NCBI GenBank assembly: GCA_965199165.1
Contig: OZ240681.1
Coordinates: 868,001 to 932,000 of the forward strand
Length of the DNA: 64,000 nucleotides
DNA from: LMUY01 sp965199165
GTDB taxonomy: Bacteria > Pseudomonadota > Alphaproteobacteria > Acetobacterales > Acetobacteraceae
Direction: 5' to 3'
Under the pieces are notes generated by a model, which made no database searches, was not told the origin of the DNA, and saw only the letters and a program-made list of their open reading frames with translations. A program made the translations under genes and the position numbers. Within the stretch, counting starts at the first letter, position 1; every line of letters starts with the position of its first letter. This document shows positions 39,687-50,000 of the stretch, piece by piece.

Positions 39687-41792
39687 TCAGGCAGCGGATC
39701 CGTGCCGTAGGCCGGGATCGGCCAGGGTTTCGGCCCGCATCCACACGGCCGTGTCGTGGAACACGGCGCCACCTGCGGGAAGCGCGGGCTGGTCGCTGGT
39801 GAGCACGTTGATGCCGTGCTTGGCGCCGCCGAAGGACTCGGCGGGCCAGATGCTTTCGACCACGACGGTGCCGGGCGGTTGGCCCGGGGCGTGCCGGGCA
39901 TGCAGCACCACCTGCCCCCGCCCGTTGCCGATCCGGACGGGCATGCCGTCGCTGATGCCCAACGCCGCCCCGTCCTCCGGACAGATCAGCGCCTCCGGCC
40001 GGCCGCCGCGTTTGCGCGCGGTGGGCGTCTCCGTGAAGGTGGAGTTGAGGAATTGCCGCGCCGGCGCCGCGACCAGCCGCATCGGACGGTCCTCCGTGGC
40101 GGCATCGACCAGGGGCACCCAATCCGGCAGCGGCGGCAGCTTGCCCTCGGTGTCGCCGAGCGCCCGCCAGTCCGCCCGGAAGTGGAACTTGCCGTCCGCA
40201 TGGCCGAACCCATCGAGGAAATGCGCCCGCTCGAACGGCAGCTGCACGTCCAGCCAGCGCCGGGCTGCGAGTTCCGCGGCGGCGGGATAGCCGGACGCCC
40301 GCAACGTCGCATCCGCCAGCTCCAACCCCGACATGCGGAAGCTGGCATCCTCAAGCCCGAAGCGCTGCGCCAGGAGGCAGACCAGGTCATGGTTGGAACG
40401 TGCCTCGCCTGCCGGCTCGATCACCTTCTGGCCGATCTGGATGTGGCTGTGGCCGCCAGCCTGGTAGATGTCGTCGTGCTCCAGGAACATCGTCGCCGGC
40501 AGCAGGATGTCGGCATGGAGCGCGGTCTCGGTGATGAACTGCTCGTGCACGACGGTGAACAGGTCCTCGCGCATCAGTCCCTGCCGGACACGGTTGCTGT
40601 CCGGGCAGACCGAGGCGGGGTTGCCGCTCTGCACCAGCAGGGCATGCACCGGGCCGCCGCCCTCCAGCGCATCGGCGTCCCCGGTCAGGATGCTGGCGAT
40701 CCGGCTCATGTCCAGCTCACGCACGGCGGGGTCGCGCAGGGCGGTGCCCTCGATGAGCGACTTGTCCCACCCGTAGATACCTTTGTTGCCCCATAGCGCG
40801 CCGCCGCCCTCGTGCCGCCATTTGCCGGTCACGGCTGGCAGGCAGCTCACCGCGTGCATGGAGGCGGCGCCGTTGCGGCTGCGGGTGAACCCGAAGCCGG
40901 CGCGGATGTAGGCGCGCGGCGTGGCGTTGTAGAGCGCCGCGAACGCCTCGATCTCGGCCACGGCGAGCCCGGTGATGCCAGCGGCCCAGACGGGACCGCG
41001 GATCGCCAGGTGCGCCTCAAGCGCCGCCGGGTCGTCGGTGTATTCGGCCATGTACGCGCGGTCGGCATGGCCGTCGCGGAAGGCGCAGTGCATGATGGCG
41101 CAGGCCAGCGCGGCATCTGTCCCGGGGCGCAAGGCCAGGTGCATGTCGGCGGCCGCGGCCGTGCCGGTGCGATAGGGGTCGACCACGGCCAGCTTGGCCC
41201 CGCGCTCCTTCCGGGCGCGGCTGACATGCGCCATGACGTTGACCTGGGTGGAGACGGGGTTCGTTCCCCACATGACGTTGAGGTCGGCCACGGCCATCTC
41301 GCGCGCGTCCGACCCGCTGATCCGGCCGCAGCCGGCGACCCACCCGGCGGACGCGATGGCACTGCAGATGGTGCCCTTGCGGCCGGACCAGCGCATCGCG
41401 TGACGCAGCCGGAAGATGCCGTCCCGGTTCACCAGGCCCATCGTGCCGGCCGAGCTGTAGGGCCACACGGCTTGGCTGCCGTAACGGTCGGCGACTTGGG
41501 TGAAACCGGCGACCACCCGGTCCAGAGCCTCGTCCCAGCCGATGCGCCGGAATGCGCCAGTACCCTTGAGTCCGGTGCGCAGCATGGGGTGGAGCAGCCG
41601 GTCCGGATGGTGGATCCGCTCGGCATACCGGCTGACCTTGTTGCAGATGACCCCGGCCGTGTAGGGGTTGTCCGCCCCGCGGACGCCCCCGATCCGCCCG
41701 CCGGGCAGGACTTCCACATCCAGGGCGCAGGTACTCGGGCAGTCGTGGGGGCAGACGGAGGAGTGGACCGACCCTTTTCCTGACAGCGACAT
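39687..41792 (-). CDS. Molybdopterin-dependent oxidoreductase with [4Fe-4S] site
   Basis: From ATG 41792 the protein has 701 residues. Cys14, 18, 22 and 50 (CPHDCPSTC ... VICNK) form a C-x3-C-x3-C-x27-C [4Fe-4S] motif. It then follows the DMSO-reductase family: DRVVAGFTQVADRYGSQAVW, MWGTNPVSTQVNVMAHV, LVQSGNPASVCPDSN, VHEQFITETALHADILLPAT, and the C-terminal cofactor lobe. No Tat leader is seen, so it is probably cytoplasmic. GGGAG lies about seven bases before this ATG; an upstream start (41825) adds 11 residues. It is divergent from a chemoreceptor gene across a 247-bp region with a repeated motif. Confidence 0.88.
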   Translation of the reverse strand: MSLSGKGSVHSSVCPHDCPSTCALDVEVLPGGRIGGVRGADNPYTAGVICNKVSRYAERIHHPDRLLHPMLRTGLKGTGAFRRIGWDEALDRVVAGFTQVADRYGSQAVWPYSSAGTMGLVNRDGIFRLRHAMRWSGRKGTICSAIASAGWVAGCGRISGSDAREMAVADLNVMWGTNPVSTQVNVMAHVSRARKERGAKLAVVDPYRTGTAAAADMHLALRPGTDAALACAIMHCAFRDGHADRAYMAEYTDDPAALEAHLAIRGPVWAAGITGLAVAEIEAFAALYNATPRAYIRAGFGFTRSRNGAASMHAVSCLPAVTGKWRHEGGGALWGNKGIYGWDKSLIEGTALRDPAVRELDMSRIASILTGDADALEGGGPVHALLVQSGNPASVCPDSNRVRQGLMREDLFTVVHEQFITETALHADILLPATMFLEHDDIYQAGGHSHIQIGQKVIEPAGEARSNHDLVCLLAQRFGLEDASFRMSGLELADATLRASGYPAAAELAARRWLDVQLPFERAHFLDGFGHADGKFHFRADWRALGDTEGKLPPLPDWVPLVDAATEDRPMRLVAAPARQFLNSTFTETPTARKRGGRPEALICPEDGAALGISDGMPVRIGNGRGQVVLHARHAPGQPPGTVVVESIWPAESFGGAKHGINVLTSDQPALPAGGAVFHDTAVWMRAETLADPGLRHGSAA

Positions 41793-41903
41793 CCGATGTC
41801 TCCCGGCGGTTACCCCGACAGACATAGCCCCTGCCTCCGCACCTCGTCCATGAACGTCGTGTCGCGATCCTATCCAAGACCATCGCCCAGGACGCTAGAC
41901 CTG

Positions 41904-41917
41904 ACATGTTCAGCAGT
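41904..41917. repeat. Direct repeat ACATGTTCAGCAGT, copy 1
   Basis: The same 14 bases recur at 41963-41976, 59 bp away, in the divergent interval between the oxidoreductase and chemoreceptor genes. In this copy ACATG...CATGT also forms an inverted pair. It could be a regulator binding site. Confidence 0.55.
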
Positions 41918-41962
41918 CATGTAGGGCGCGTCGCGGCATGGGGCCTGTTCTTGGAGACACTA

Positions 41963-41976
41963 ACATGTTCAGCAGT
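41963..41976. repeat. Direct repeat ACATGTTCAGCAGT, copy 2
   Basis: It is an exact second copy, 64 bp before the chemoreceptor start. The 59-bp period is close to whole helical turns, which would put both copies on nearly the same DNA face. Confidence 0.55.
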
Positions 41977-42039
41977 GATTAAAGTCTTGGCAACTGGTTT
42001 AGCGCTACCCTTCCGAATGGCTTTCGCTGAGGACGTCGC

Positions 42040-43800
42040 TTGAAGACAATGCTCCGGACGCGGTGGGGATTGGTGCCGCGGCTTCTGCTGCCCATGCTGC
42101 TCTCGCTGGTCTTGGGGATCTGTGCGGTGCAAGCCTGGACGGCCTATGTCAGCCGCAACGCGATCGATCAGGAGGTGCACTACGAGCTGAACGGGGACCT
42201 CCAGCTCCTCAAGGCGTACCTGACGCCCCTCGGCACCGAGTGGTCGGCCGATAGCGGGCAGCTGCGGCTGGGCTACGCACCGCTGGCCGGCTACAATGAC
42301 CTGGTCGATGCGGCGAGCGAGCCGAGCCATGGCGTCGCAACGATCTTCGACGGCGATACGCGGGTCGCGACCAGCGTGCGGCGGCCGGACGGCAGCCGGG
42401 CCATCGGCACCAAGCTCGACAACCCGGCCATCCGTCAGCGGGTGCTGGAACAGGGCCAGACGTTCTACGGCGCTGCCAACGTGCTCGGCCAGCGATACCT
42501 GGCGATCTACGAACCGATCCGCGACTACAACACCAAGGTCATCGGCATGCTCTTCGTCGGCCGCCCGGTCGAAGCGCTGGATGGGCCGATGAAAGTCGTG
42601 CTGCGGGGATCCATCATCGCCGGGACGATCGCCGTGCTCACCTTCGGCGCAGCCATGGTTTGGGCGTTGCGGCGGACGTTGCTGCCACTCCTCCAGCTCG
42701 CCCAGACAACCATCGACATGGCGGCTGGCGACCTGCACGCGCTGGTGCCAGCCACCACCCGCCGGGACGAGATCGGCCGCGTGGCGCAGGCCATCGAAGC
42801 GTTCCGGCAGGGAGCCATCCAGAAGGAGCTGCTGGAGCAAGCCCGAGCCGCCGCGGCCGCGGAGCAGTCCGCGGTCGTCTCGGCCCTGGCGTCCGGGTTG
42901 GAGCGCCTGGCAGCCGGCGACGTGACCGCCCGGCTGGCGGAGCCGTTCTCCGCCGAGTACGAGTGCCTCCGGGAGAACTTCAACGCCGCGAGCGCGAGCC
43001 TGGAGACCTTGATCCAGCGCATCTATAGCAGTTCCGGCACGATCTCGCGCAGCATCGCCGAGGCGGCGCAGGCGTCCGACGAGCTGAGCCGGCGGACGGA
43101 GACGCAGGCCGCCACGCTCGAGCAGACTGCCGCGGCCTTGGACCAGATCACCGCGACGGTCAGCCAGACCGCAGCCGGAGCCAGCGGCGTCAACCAGGTC
43201 GTCTCGCGCGTCGGCGCCGCCGTACGGGCTTCCGACGAAGTGATGCGGCAGATGGCTTCGTCGATGGGCAGCATTGCCCGCTCGTCGACCGAGATCGGCC
43301 GCATCGTCGGCGTCATTCAGGGCATTGCCGCGCAGACCAACCTCCTGTCGCTGAACGCCGGGATCGAGGCTGCGAGGGCGGGTGATGCCGGGCTCGGGTT
43401 CTCCGTCGTGGCCGGGGAAGTCCGTGCCTTGGCAGCCCGGACGGCGGCGGCTGCCAACGAGATCCATGCCCACGCCCATGTTTCCGGCCAGCACGTCCGC
43501 GGCGGCGTGGCACTGGTCGACCAGACGGGCCACGCCCTGGAGGAGATCGCGACGCAGGTCTCGGAGGTGGACCGCCTCGTCTCCGACATCGCAGCCGCGG
43601 CCGCCGAGGAGGCCACGGGGCTGGTGGAGGTGAACCGCGCGGTCAATCAGATCGACCAGGTCACGCAGCAGAATGCCGCCATGGTGGAAGAAACGAGTGC
43701 GGCGAACCACGTGCTGGCGCGCGAGGTGACGGAGCTGGTGAAGTTGACGCAACGCTTCACCGTCAACGCGGCCGTCGCAGCACTCCAGAAGGCGGCCTGA
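42040..43800 (+). CDS. Methyl-accepting chemotaxis protein with Cache-type sensor
   Basis: The 586-residue receptor has TM1 (about 12-33), a periplasmic single-Cache sensor with ATIFDGDTRVATSVRRPDGS and GMLFVGRPVEA (about 40-185), TM2 (about 192-212), HAMP (to about 265) and the MA signalling domain. The tip reads IVGVIQGIAAQTNLLSLNAG where receptors usually have GVVDEIAFQTNLLALNAG, so a conserved Phe is Ala. I use TTG 42040 because GAGGA (42029-42033) lies six bases upstream; ATG 42049 is the alternative. A related receptor lies at 61.4-63.2 kb. Confidence 0.9.
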   Translation: MKTMLRTRWGLVPRLLLPMLLSLVLGICAVQAWTAYVSRNAIDQEVHYELNGDLQLLKAYLTPLGTEWSADSGQLRLGYAPLAGYNDLVDAASEPSHGVATIFDGDTRVATSVRRPDGSRAIGTKLDNPAIRQRVLEQGQTFYGAANVLGQRYLAIYEPIRDYNTKVIGMLFVGRPVEALDGPMKVVLRGSIIAGTIAVLTFGAAMVWALRRTLLPLLQLAQTTIDMAAGDLHALVPATTRRDEIGRVAQAIEAFRQGAIQKELLEQARAAAAAEQSAVVSALASGLERLAAGDVTARLAEPFSAEYECLRENFNAASASLETLIQRIYSSSGTISRSIAEAAQASDELSRRTETQAATLEQTAAALDQITATVSQTAAGASGVNQVVSRVGAAVRASDEVMRQMASSMGSIARSSTEIGRIVGVIQGIAAQTNLLSLNAGIEAARAGDAGLGFSVVAGEVRALAARTAAAANEIHAHAHVSGQHVRGGVALVDQTGHALEEIATQVSEVDRLVSDIAAAAAEEATGLVEVNRAVNQIDQVTQQNAAMVEETSAANHVLAREVTELVKLTQRFTVNAAVAALQKAA

Positions 43801-43829
43801 GTATCCGTCGGGAAAGTCCAGAGAGCCGC

Positions 43830-44321
43830 TTACTGGGCCCGTAGCTGCCCAAGCGCGGCTAGCCAGTTCTCGCTGTGAAAGCTTTGAGCGATCCTCCCGT
43901 CACGGACCGTCTGGATATCGATCGTCATGATCCGGAAGCTCTTACCCGTATGTGGCACACCGAAGAGATCGCCCGCCGGCGTCCCCGTGAGTTCCCCGCG
44001 CACCACGACGCGGTCTCCCGCTACGAGGACATCCTTGATGTCGAACCGCATGTCTGGCGTGGATGTTGCGAGACTTTCGAATGCCTTGATCATCGTTCCA
44101 CGATCGCGGCACTCGGAAGGCAGGTTGCCCGAACACGATTGATAGTCCGGCGTGAGGATACGGTCCTCCGTCGCCGACACGTCACCGCGCGTCGCGACGT
44201 TGAGGAGAGCGTAGAATGGTCCGATGACCTCACGGGCCTTGAGATCGTCCAGGCCTTGCGCGTGCGCGGCAACGCTCGCCCCGACGAGCACGAACACACC
44301 GGCTGCCAGATGAAGTCTCAT
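43830..44321 (-). CDS. Secreted SnoaL/NTF2-like ester-cyclase family protein
   Basis: The 163-residue protein has a signal peptide (MRLHLAAGVFVLVGASVAAHAQ) and the SnoaL-like alpha+beta cone: VIGPFYALLNVATRGDVSAT, TMIKAFESLATSTPDMRFDI, KDVLVAGDRVVVRGELTGTP and HTGKSFRIMTIDIQTVRDGR, ending FHSENWLAALGQL. Family members are small cyclases or ligand-binding proteins, and catalytic function is not established. It converges with the chemoreceptor gene. The MBL-fold gene is 170 bp upstream on the same strand. Confidence 0.78.
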   Translation of the reverse strand: MRLHLAAGVFVLVGASVAAHAQGLDDLKAREVIGPFYALLNVATRGDVSATEDRILTPDYQSCSGNLPSECRDRGTMIKAFESLATSTPDMRFDIKDVLVAGDRVVVRGELTGTPAGDLFGVPHTGKSFRIMTIDIQTVRDGRIAQSFHSENWLAALGQLRAQ

Positions 44322-44493
44322 GAGCGTTTCCTAATCCGTCGTCGCGTATGGTCGCATGACCATCTTTCCGAACCTTGCCGACATAGCTGTCCCGCGGAAC
44401 GTCGCGGGGCGAGGCCCAGGGCGCGACCTGCTCGCCAACGCATGCTGCCAGGACGGCTGCCCGCCGACCCATGCCGGCCGCGCCGTCCAGGCG

Positions 44494-45543
44494 TTACGTG
44501 GGAAGCTGCGCGAAATACTGCCGTGCCGGCTCGATGCGCTCGCTGTGCTCCCATGTCGGATACCTGTCCCGCATCCGTTGATCGAGCTCGAGAGCTGCCA
44601 CACCGGTGGTCCTGAAGACTGGCCGAGCCTCCTTGAAGAAATCAAGGAGGTCCGATGCGATCTCCGGCCCGCCGAGGTTGCCGTGGCCCGGCACGATCAG
44701 GCGCGGCTGGAGCGCCAGCACGTCGTTCAGAGCCACTTCCCAGCGCGCGACATCGATGTCGTTCGCGAGGATCATCGGCGGGTAGAGCGGCACGATCGGG
44801 AACATGCGCTCCTCGATCAGGTCGCCGATGAACACCATCCGCTCCTCCGGCAGGTGTATGACCTGGTCACCGGGGCTGTGCGCGGTGCCCCAGGTGCGGA
44901 ACTCGACCTGGCGCCCGCCGAGGTCCAGCGTCGCGCGGTCGCCGTCGTAGGTTTGATCGGGCGGGGTGAAGACGACGCCATCGAGCAGACGCTTGTGTTC
45001 CGCCGGCAGCACGGCGCGGAAACCGTTCAGCAGCGTCGTACCGGATCGCGCGAAATAGTCGCGCTGCGCGGCATTGTAGTAGATGCGCGCATCCGGCTTG
45101 AACGCCTGCGCGCCGAAGCCATGCTCCGGATGGGCATGCGTCACGGTCAGCACGACACCCCGGCCCGGCGCGAGCTGGCGGGCAAGCTTGATGACATTTT
45201 CCGCGCTTTCCGGTCCAAGACCGCAATCCACCACGAGCACCAAGTCCCGGCCGACGATGATGCCGATGTTCGGCACGAGCGAGATCCGTTTATCAGGCAG
45301 GACGAACACGCCCGGCGCCATCTCCGCCGGAAAGCGCGTGTCCACGATGGGCAAGGCGGGTGCCGGCACGGTTGCCGCCAATCGCACCGGTTCGCTGGCT
45401 GGCTCGTCGGCCTTCGCGACGGTCGCCGTCGCCAGGGCGGCAAGGCCACCACCCAAGGACAGCCTGAGAAGCCCGCGCCGGCCGGCGGCGGACCAATCGG
45501 GATGTGCGAGGCCCCTTGTGGCTGGATCCATCATGCTCACCAT
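44494..45543 (-). CDS. Tat-exported metallo-beta-lactamase-fold hydrolase
   Basis: From ATG 45543 the product has 349 residues. A twin-arginine leader (RRGLLRLSLGGGLAALATAT) is followed by the MBL fold: LVLVVDCGLGPES, the zinc motif THAHPEHG (His136, His138, His141), GTAHSPGDQVIHLP, FIGDLIEER and VPGHGN. The motif has Glu140 where Asp is usual (HxHxEH), which may alter the second metal site. It may be a hydrolase or lactonase-type enzyme; the substrate is unknown. Starts at 45588 or 45534 are possible. An inverted repeat CAAGT-N13-ACTTG lies upstream at 45586-45608. Confidence 0.8.
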   Translation of the reverse strand: MVSMMDPATRGLAHPDWSAAGRRGLLRLSLGGGLAALATATVAKADEPASEPVRLAATVPAPALPIVDTRFPAEMAPGVFVLPDKRISLVPNIGIIVGRDLVLVVDCGLGPESAENVIKLARQLAPGRGVVLTVTHAHPEHGFGAQAFKPDARIYYNAAQRDYFARSGTTLLNGFRAVLPAEHKRLLDGVVFTPPDQTYDGDRATLDLGGRQVEFRTWGTAHSPGDQVIHLPEERMVFIGDLIEERMFPIVPLYPPMILANDIDVARWEVALNDVLALQPRLIVPGHGNLGGPEIASDLLDFFKEARPVFRTTGVAALELDQRMRDRYPTWEHSERIEPARQYFAQLPT

Positions 45544-45585
45544 TCTGTCTGGACTTCCATTTACTATGCCAGCGATGCCGGTTGT

Positions 45586-45608
45586 CAAGTAATTCGATTA
45601 GAAACTTG
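45586..45608. promoter_or_regulatory. Inverted repeat CAAGT-N13-ACTTG upstream of the MBL gene
   Basis: Arms 45586-45590 and 45604-45608 are separated by 13 AT-rich bases; outer TTG/CAA bases extend the symmetry with one slip. The block is more AT-rich than its surroundings and lies in the 101-bp gap before the efflux operon end. It is a possible operator or promoter region. Confidence 0.3.
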
Positions 45609-45644
45609 ATCAATTCTGCAGTTTGCATGCCGCGAATTCTTAAA

Positions 45645-47087
45645 TCAGGAACGTCCCTGGACATGATCCGTCCAGCCGCCGCCAAGTGCCTTGTAGAGCG
45701 TCACGAGATTCTGCTGTTGCGAGAGATTGAGCGACACGAGGGTCAATTGCGCCGAGAACAGTGAGTTCTGTGCGATGAGGACATTCAGGTAGGTGTCCGC
45801 CCCGGCATCGGAGCGCATCTTTGATACGTCGTAGTACGTCTGGTCGGCGCCGACCAGCTTCTTCTCTGCGGCAACCTGACGCAGGTAGGTCGCCCGCCCG
45901 GCGAGCGCGTCCGAGACGTCGTGGAACGCCGACTGGATGGACTTCTCGTAGTCGGCGATCTCGATCTTTTTCTGGATCTTGGCGTAATCGAGATTGGCGA
46001 AGTTGGTGCCGGCGTCAAAGATCGGAACACTGACCTGCGGCTCGAACAGCCAGGACGCCGAGCCCGCGCCGAACAGCTTGGTCAGGCCGCCGCTGGCGGT
46101 GCCGCCACTGCCGGTCAGCGTGACGGACGGGAAGAACGCCGCCCGCGCCGCGCCGATGTCGGCATTGGCGGCAAGCAACGTGTGTTCGGCAGCCCGGATG
46201 TCTGGGCGACGCTCCAGCAGCTCCGACGGCAGCCCGGCGGGCAAGGCCGGGAAGGCCGGCTCCGCCCCCAATCCGCTCTCCGCCATCATGCGTGTCTGCA
46301 GCGCGTCCGGCAGGGTGGTTCCCACCAACAGCACCAACTCATCGAGGTCCTGCGCGACCTGCCTGGTATATTGCTCGACGCTCGCCTCGGCCGTGCGCAG
46401 GGTCGACTCCGCCTGTGCGACGGTGAGCAGCGTTCCGGTCCCCTGGGCCAACTGCAGTTTGTAGAGCTCATACGATTGCTGCTGCGCCTTCGCCGTCAAC
46501 TGCGACACGCGCAGCGCGTCACGGTCGGCAAGCCATGTCAGGTATTCCGACGCGACGGACGCCACCAAGCTGATCAGCGTGCTCTTCTGCGTCTCGGCCA
46601 GACTGAAATACTGCTCTTGCGCCTGCTTGCTCAGACTGCGGATGCGGCCGAACAGGTCAAGTTCATACGAAACGGTGCCCAGCCCCAGGCTATAGGCGTT
46701 GAGATGCAGGGCGGAGGGCGTGCCCTCCTCGCCCGGCGCCTCCCGCGCGAACTCGGCGCCGCCGGTCGCATCGATGGTCGGGAACAACGCGGCGTGCTGG
46801 ACCTCGTACTGCGCGTAAGAGGCGGCGGCATTCTGCGCGGCAACGCGCAGGTCCCGGTTGTTGTCGAGGGCCAACGCGATGAGGTCCTGCATCACCGGAT
46901 CGATGAAGAAGTCGCGCCAGCCTATGTCGGCGGCCGCCACGCTGCCGGACACGGCGCCCTCGCCGGTGAAGGCCGGGCCGGCCGGATAACGGTCCGCGAC
47001 GGGCAAGCCCGGGCGCAGGTAGTCCGGGATCAGGCTGCAGCCGGTCAGCGCCATCAGCAGGGTCGCCGCGAGCAAGCGGTTGCGCAC
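45645..47087 (-). CDS. RND efflux outer-membrane lipoprotein (OprM/NodT family)
   Basis: The 480-residue protein has a lipobox (LLMALTGCS, lipidated Cys17) and the TolC-family layout. It has an N-terminal GWRDFFIDPVMQDLIALALD block, two long periplasmic helical hairpins (DLRVAAQNAAASYAQYEVQH and the second set after LLERRPDIRAAEHTLLAANA) and a GAGSASWLFEPQVSVPIFDAG strand region. It forms the exit duct of the tripartite pump. It is the third gene of the operon, 3 bp after the pump gene. Confidence 0.93.
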   Translation of the reverse strand: MRNRLLAATLLMALTGCSLIPDYLRPGLPVADRYPAGPAFTGEGAVSGSVAAADIGWRDFFIDPVMQDLIALALDNNRDLRVAAQNAAASYAQYEVQHAALFPTIDATGGAEFAREAPGEEGTPSALHLNAYSLGLGTVSYELDLFGRIRSLSKQAQEQYFSLAETQKSTLISLVASVASEYLTWLADRDALRVSQLTAKAQQQSYELYKLQLAQGTGTLLTVAQAESTLRTAEASVEQYTRQVAQDLDELVLLVGTTLPDALQTRMMAESGLGAEPAFPALPAGLPSELLERRPDIRAAEHTLLAANADIGAARAAFFPSVTLTGSGGTASGGLTKLFGAGSASWLFEPQVSVPIFDAGTNFANLDYAKIQKKIEIADYEKSIQSAFHDVSDALAGRATYLRQVAAEKKLVGADQTYYDVSKMRSDAGADTYLNVLIAQNSLFSAQLTLVSLNLSQQQNLVTLYKALGGGWTDHVQGRS

Positions 47088-47090
47088 GAC

Positions 47091-50000
47091 CTAAGCCTCC
47101 GCCGCGACGCGTATCGCGGTGGTGTCATGCTTCACCGCGGGCTTGACCCGGAACAGCCGGAGCACGGCGACGAAGAACACGGGGACGAAGAAGACCGCCA
47201 GGACGGTGGCGGTGACCATCCCACCCACCACGGCCGTGCCGATCGCGGTCCGCGCCGCGGCACCCGCCCCGCTTGCGATCGCCAGCGGGAAAACGCCGCA
47301 GACGAACGCCAGGGAGGTCATCAGGATCGGCCTCAGCCGTTCCCGCGCCGCCTGGAGGGCCGCGTCGCGCAGAGTGGCACCTTGCTCGTAGAACTCCTTG
47401 GCGAATTCCACGATCAAGATAGCGTTCTTGACCGCCAGCCCCACCGTCGTCAGCAGGCCCACCTGGAAATACACGTCGTTGTCCAAGCCACGGACCGAGG
47501 TCGCGAGCACCGCGCCAAGCACGCCCAACGGTGCCACCAGAAGCACGGCGATCGGGATGGCCCAGCTCTCGTACAGCGCCGCCAGGCAGAACAGGATGAC
47601 GATGCCGGAGATGCTGAACAATGCCGCCGTCTGCGATCCTGCCTGCACTTCCTCGTAGCTCAGCCCGGTCCATTCGTAGCCGATACCGGGCGGCAGTTTG
47701 GCGGCCATCTCCTGCATCGCGGCTATGGCGGTGCCTGTGCTGCCGCCGGGCGCCGGGACGCCCAGGATCTCGTACGAGGTGGACCCGTTGTAGTTCTGCA
47801 CGTTCTGTGGCCCGACCAGCCACTTGCCGGTCGCTATGGAGGAAAACGGCACCAGTCCGCCGGTGCTGTTGCGCAGATACCACTTGCCGAGATCGTCCGG
47901 CAGCATGCGGGCATAGTCCTCGCCCTGGACGTAGACCTGCTTGACCCGGCCGCCGCGCAGGAACTGATTGACGTAGATCGAGCCCAACGCTCCTTCGACA
48001 AAGGTGTTGATGTCGGCCGTCGTCACGCCGAACGCATTGGCCTTCGTCCGGTCGATGACGAGGTTGTACTGCGACGCGTCCTCGATCCCGTTCGGCCGCA
48101 CCGCCACCACCCTCGGGTCCCTCGCGGCCATGCCAAGCAACTGGTTGCGCGCGGCAAGCAGCTTGTCGTGGCCAACGTTGCCCCGGTCGACCAACTCCAT
48201 GTCGAAGCCGGACGCGTTGCCCAGTTCAAGCACCGCCGGCGGCTGGAAGGTGAAGATCAGGGCGTCCCGCGTGCCTGCGAAATGCTGCGTCACCCGGGCC
48301 GCCACCGCAGCACCGGATTGCGAGGCCAGGGGCCGGTCTGCCCAGGGCTTCAGGCTGATCACCAGGAAGCCGGCATTCTGCCCCTGCCCCGCGAAATTGA
48401 AGCCGACGACCGACAACGCCGTGGCGACGTTGGCCTTCTCGGACGTGAGCAGGTATTCGATCACCCGCTCGTTCACCGCGTCGGTCTGCTCCGCGGTGCT
48501 GCCCGGCGGCAGGGTCGTTTGCCCGAACACCAGCGCCTGGTCCTCATCGGGCAGGAAACCGGTCGGCAACCTGGTGAAGAAGAATACCATCGTCCCGACG
48601 ATGAGGACGAAGGCCAGCATCGACCAGGCCGATCCGCTGATCATGCGGCCAACGCCGCCGCCGTAGCGCTTGTTGGTCCAATCGAAGCCTCTGTTGAACC
48701 AGCCGAACGGTCCGCGGCGAGGGTCGTGCCCCTCCCGCTTCGGCTTCAGCAGGCTGGCGCACAGGGCCGGTGTCAGGATCAGCGCCACCAGCACCGACAG
48801 CACCATCGCCGAAACGATGGTCACCGAGAACTGCCGGTAGATCACGCCGGTCGATCCGCCCAGGAACGCCATCGGCAGGAACACCGCGGACAGCACCAGC
48901 GCGATGCCGATCAGCGCACCGGATATCTGTGTCATGGATTTCCGTGTGGCGTCCCGCGGGGAGAGCTTGTCCTCCTCCATCACCCGTTCGACGTTCTCCA
49001 CCACGACGATCGCGTCGTCCACCAGCAACCCCACGGCGAGCACCATCGCCAGCATGGTGAGCGTGTTGATCGTGTAGCCCAGGACTGCCAGCACGCCGAA
49101 CGTGCCCAGCAGAACCACCGGCACGGCGATGGTCGGGATCAAGGTGGCGCGGAAGTTCTGCAGGAAGACATACATCACGACGAAGACGAGGACGATGGCC
49201 TCGAGCAGCGTCTTGACCACCTCGGTGATGGAAAGGGTGATGAACGGCTCGGTATCGAGCGGATACACGATGTTCAATCCTGGCGGGAAATAGGGCTGCA
49301 ACGCCGCCAGTTCGGCTCGGACGGCAGCCTCCGTCGCCAACTGGTTGGCGCCGGCGGCGAGCTTGAGCGCGATCGCCGCGGCTGGCGCATGATTGATCTT
49401 GGCCGTCGGCGAGTAGATCTGCGCGCCCAACTCCACGCGGGCGACGTCCTTCAACAGGACCTGGGACCCATTGAGGTTCACCTTCAGCAGGATGTTCTCG
49501 AACTGCTCCGGCGTCTCATACCGTGTCGGGCCGATGATCGTGGCGTCCAGGCGCTGCCCCTTGCTGGCCGGCAAGCCGCCGATTTCGCCGGACGAGACCT
49601 GGATGTTCTCCGCGCTGATCGCCGTGGTCACGTCGCCGACGGTCAGCGCGTATTTGTAGAGCTTGGCAGGGTCGAGCCAGATCCGCATCGCGTATTCGGC
49701 GCCGAACAGCGTGTAGTCGCCGACGCCGGACACCCGGCTCAACGAATCCTGCACGTTGGATGCGACGTAGTCGGCGATATCCTGCGCGCTCATGCTGCCA
49801 TCGGCCGAGATGAATCCGATGACCACCATGAAGCTCTTGGTGGCCTTGGTGACCCGGATGCCCTGCTGGGTGACTTCCGTCGGCAGCACCGCTTCGGCCA
49901 GCGACAGCTTATTCTGCACCTGCACCTGGGCGATGTTGACGTCCGTGCCCTGCTTGAACGTCGCGTCGATCTCCATCGAACCACTCGACTGCGTCGTGGA

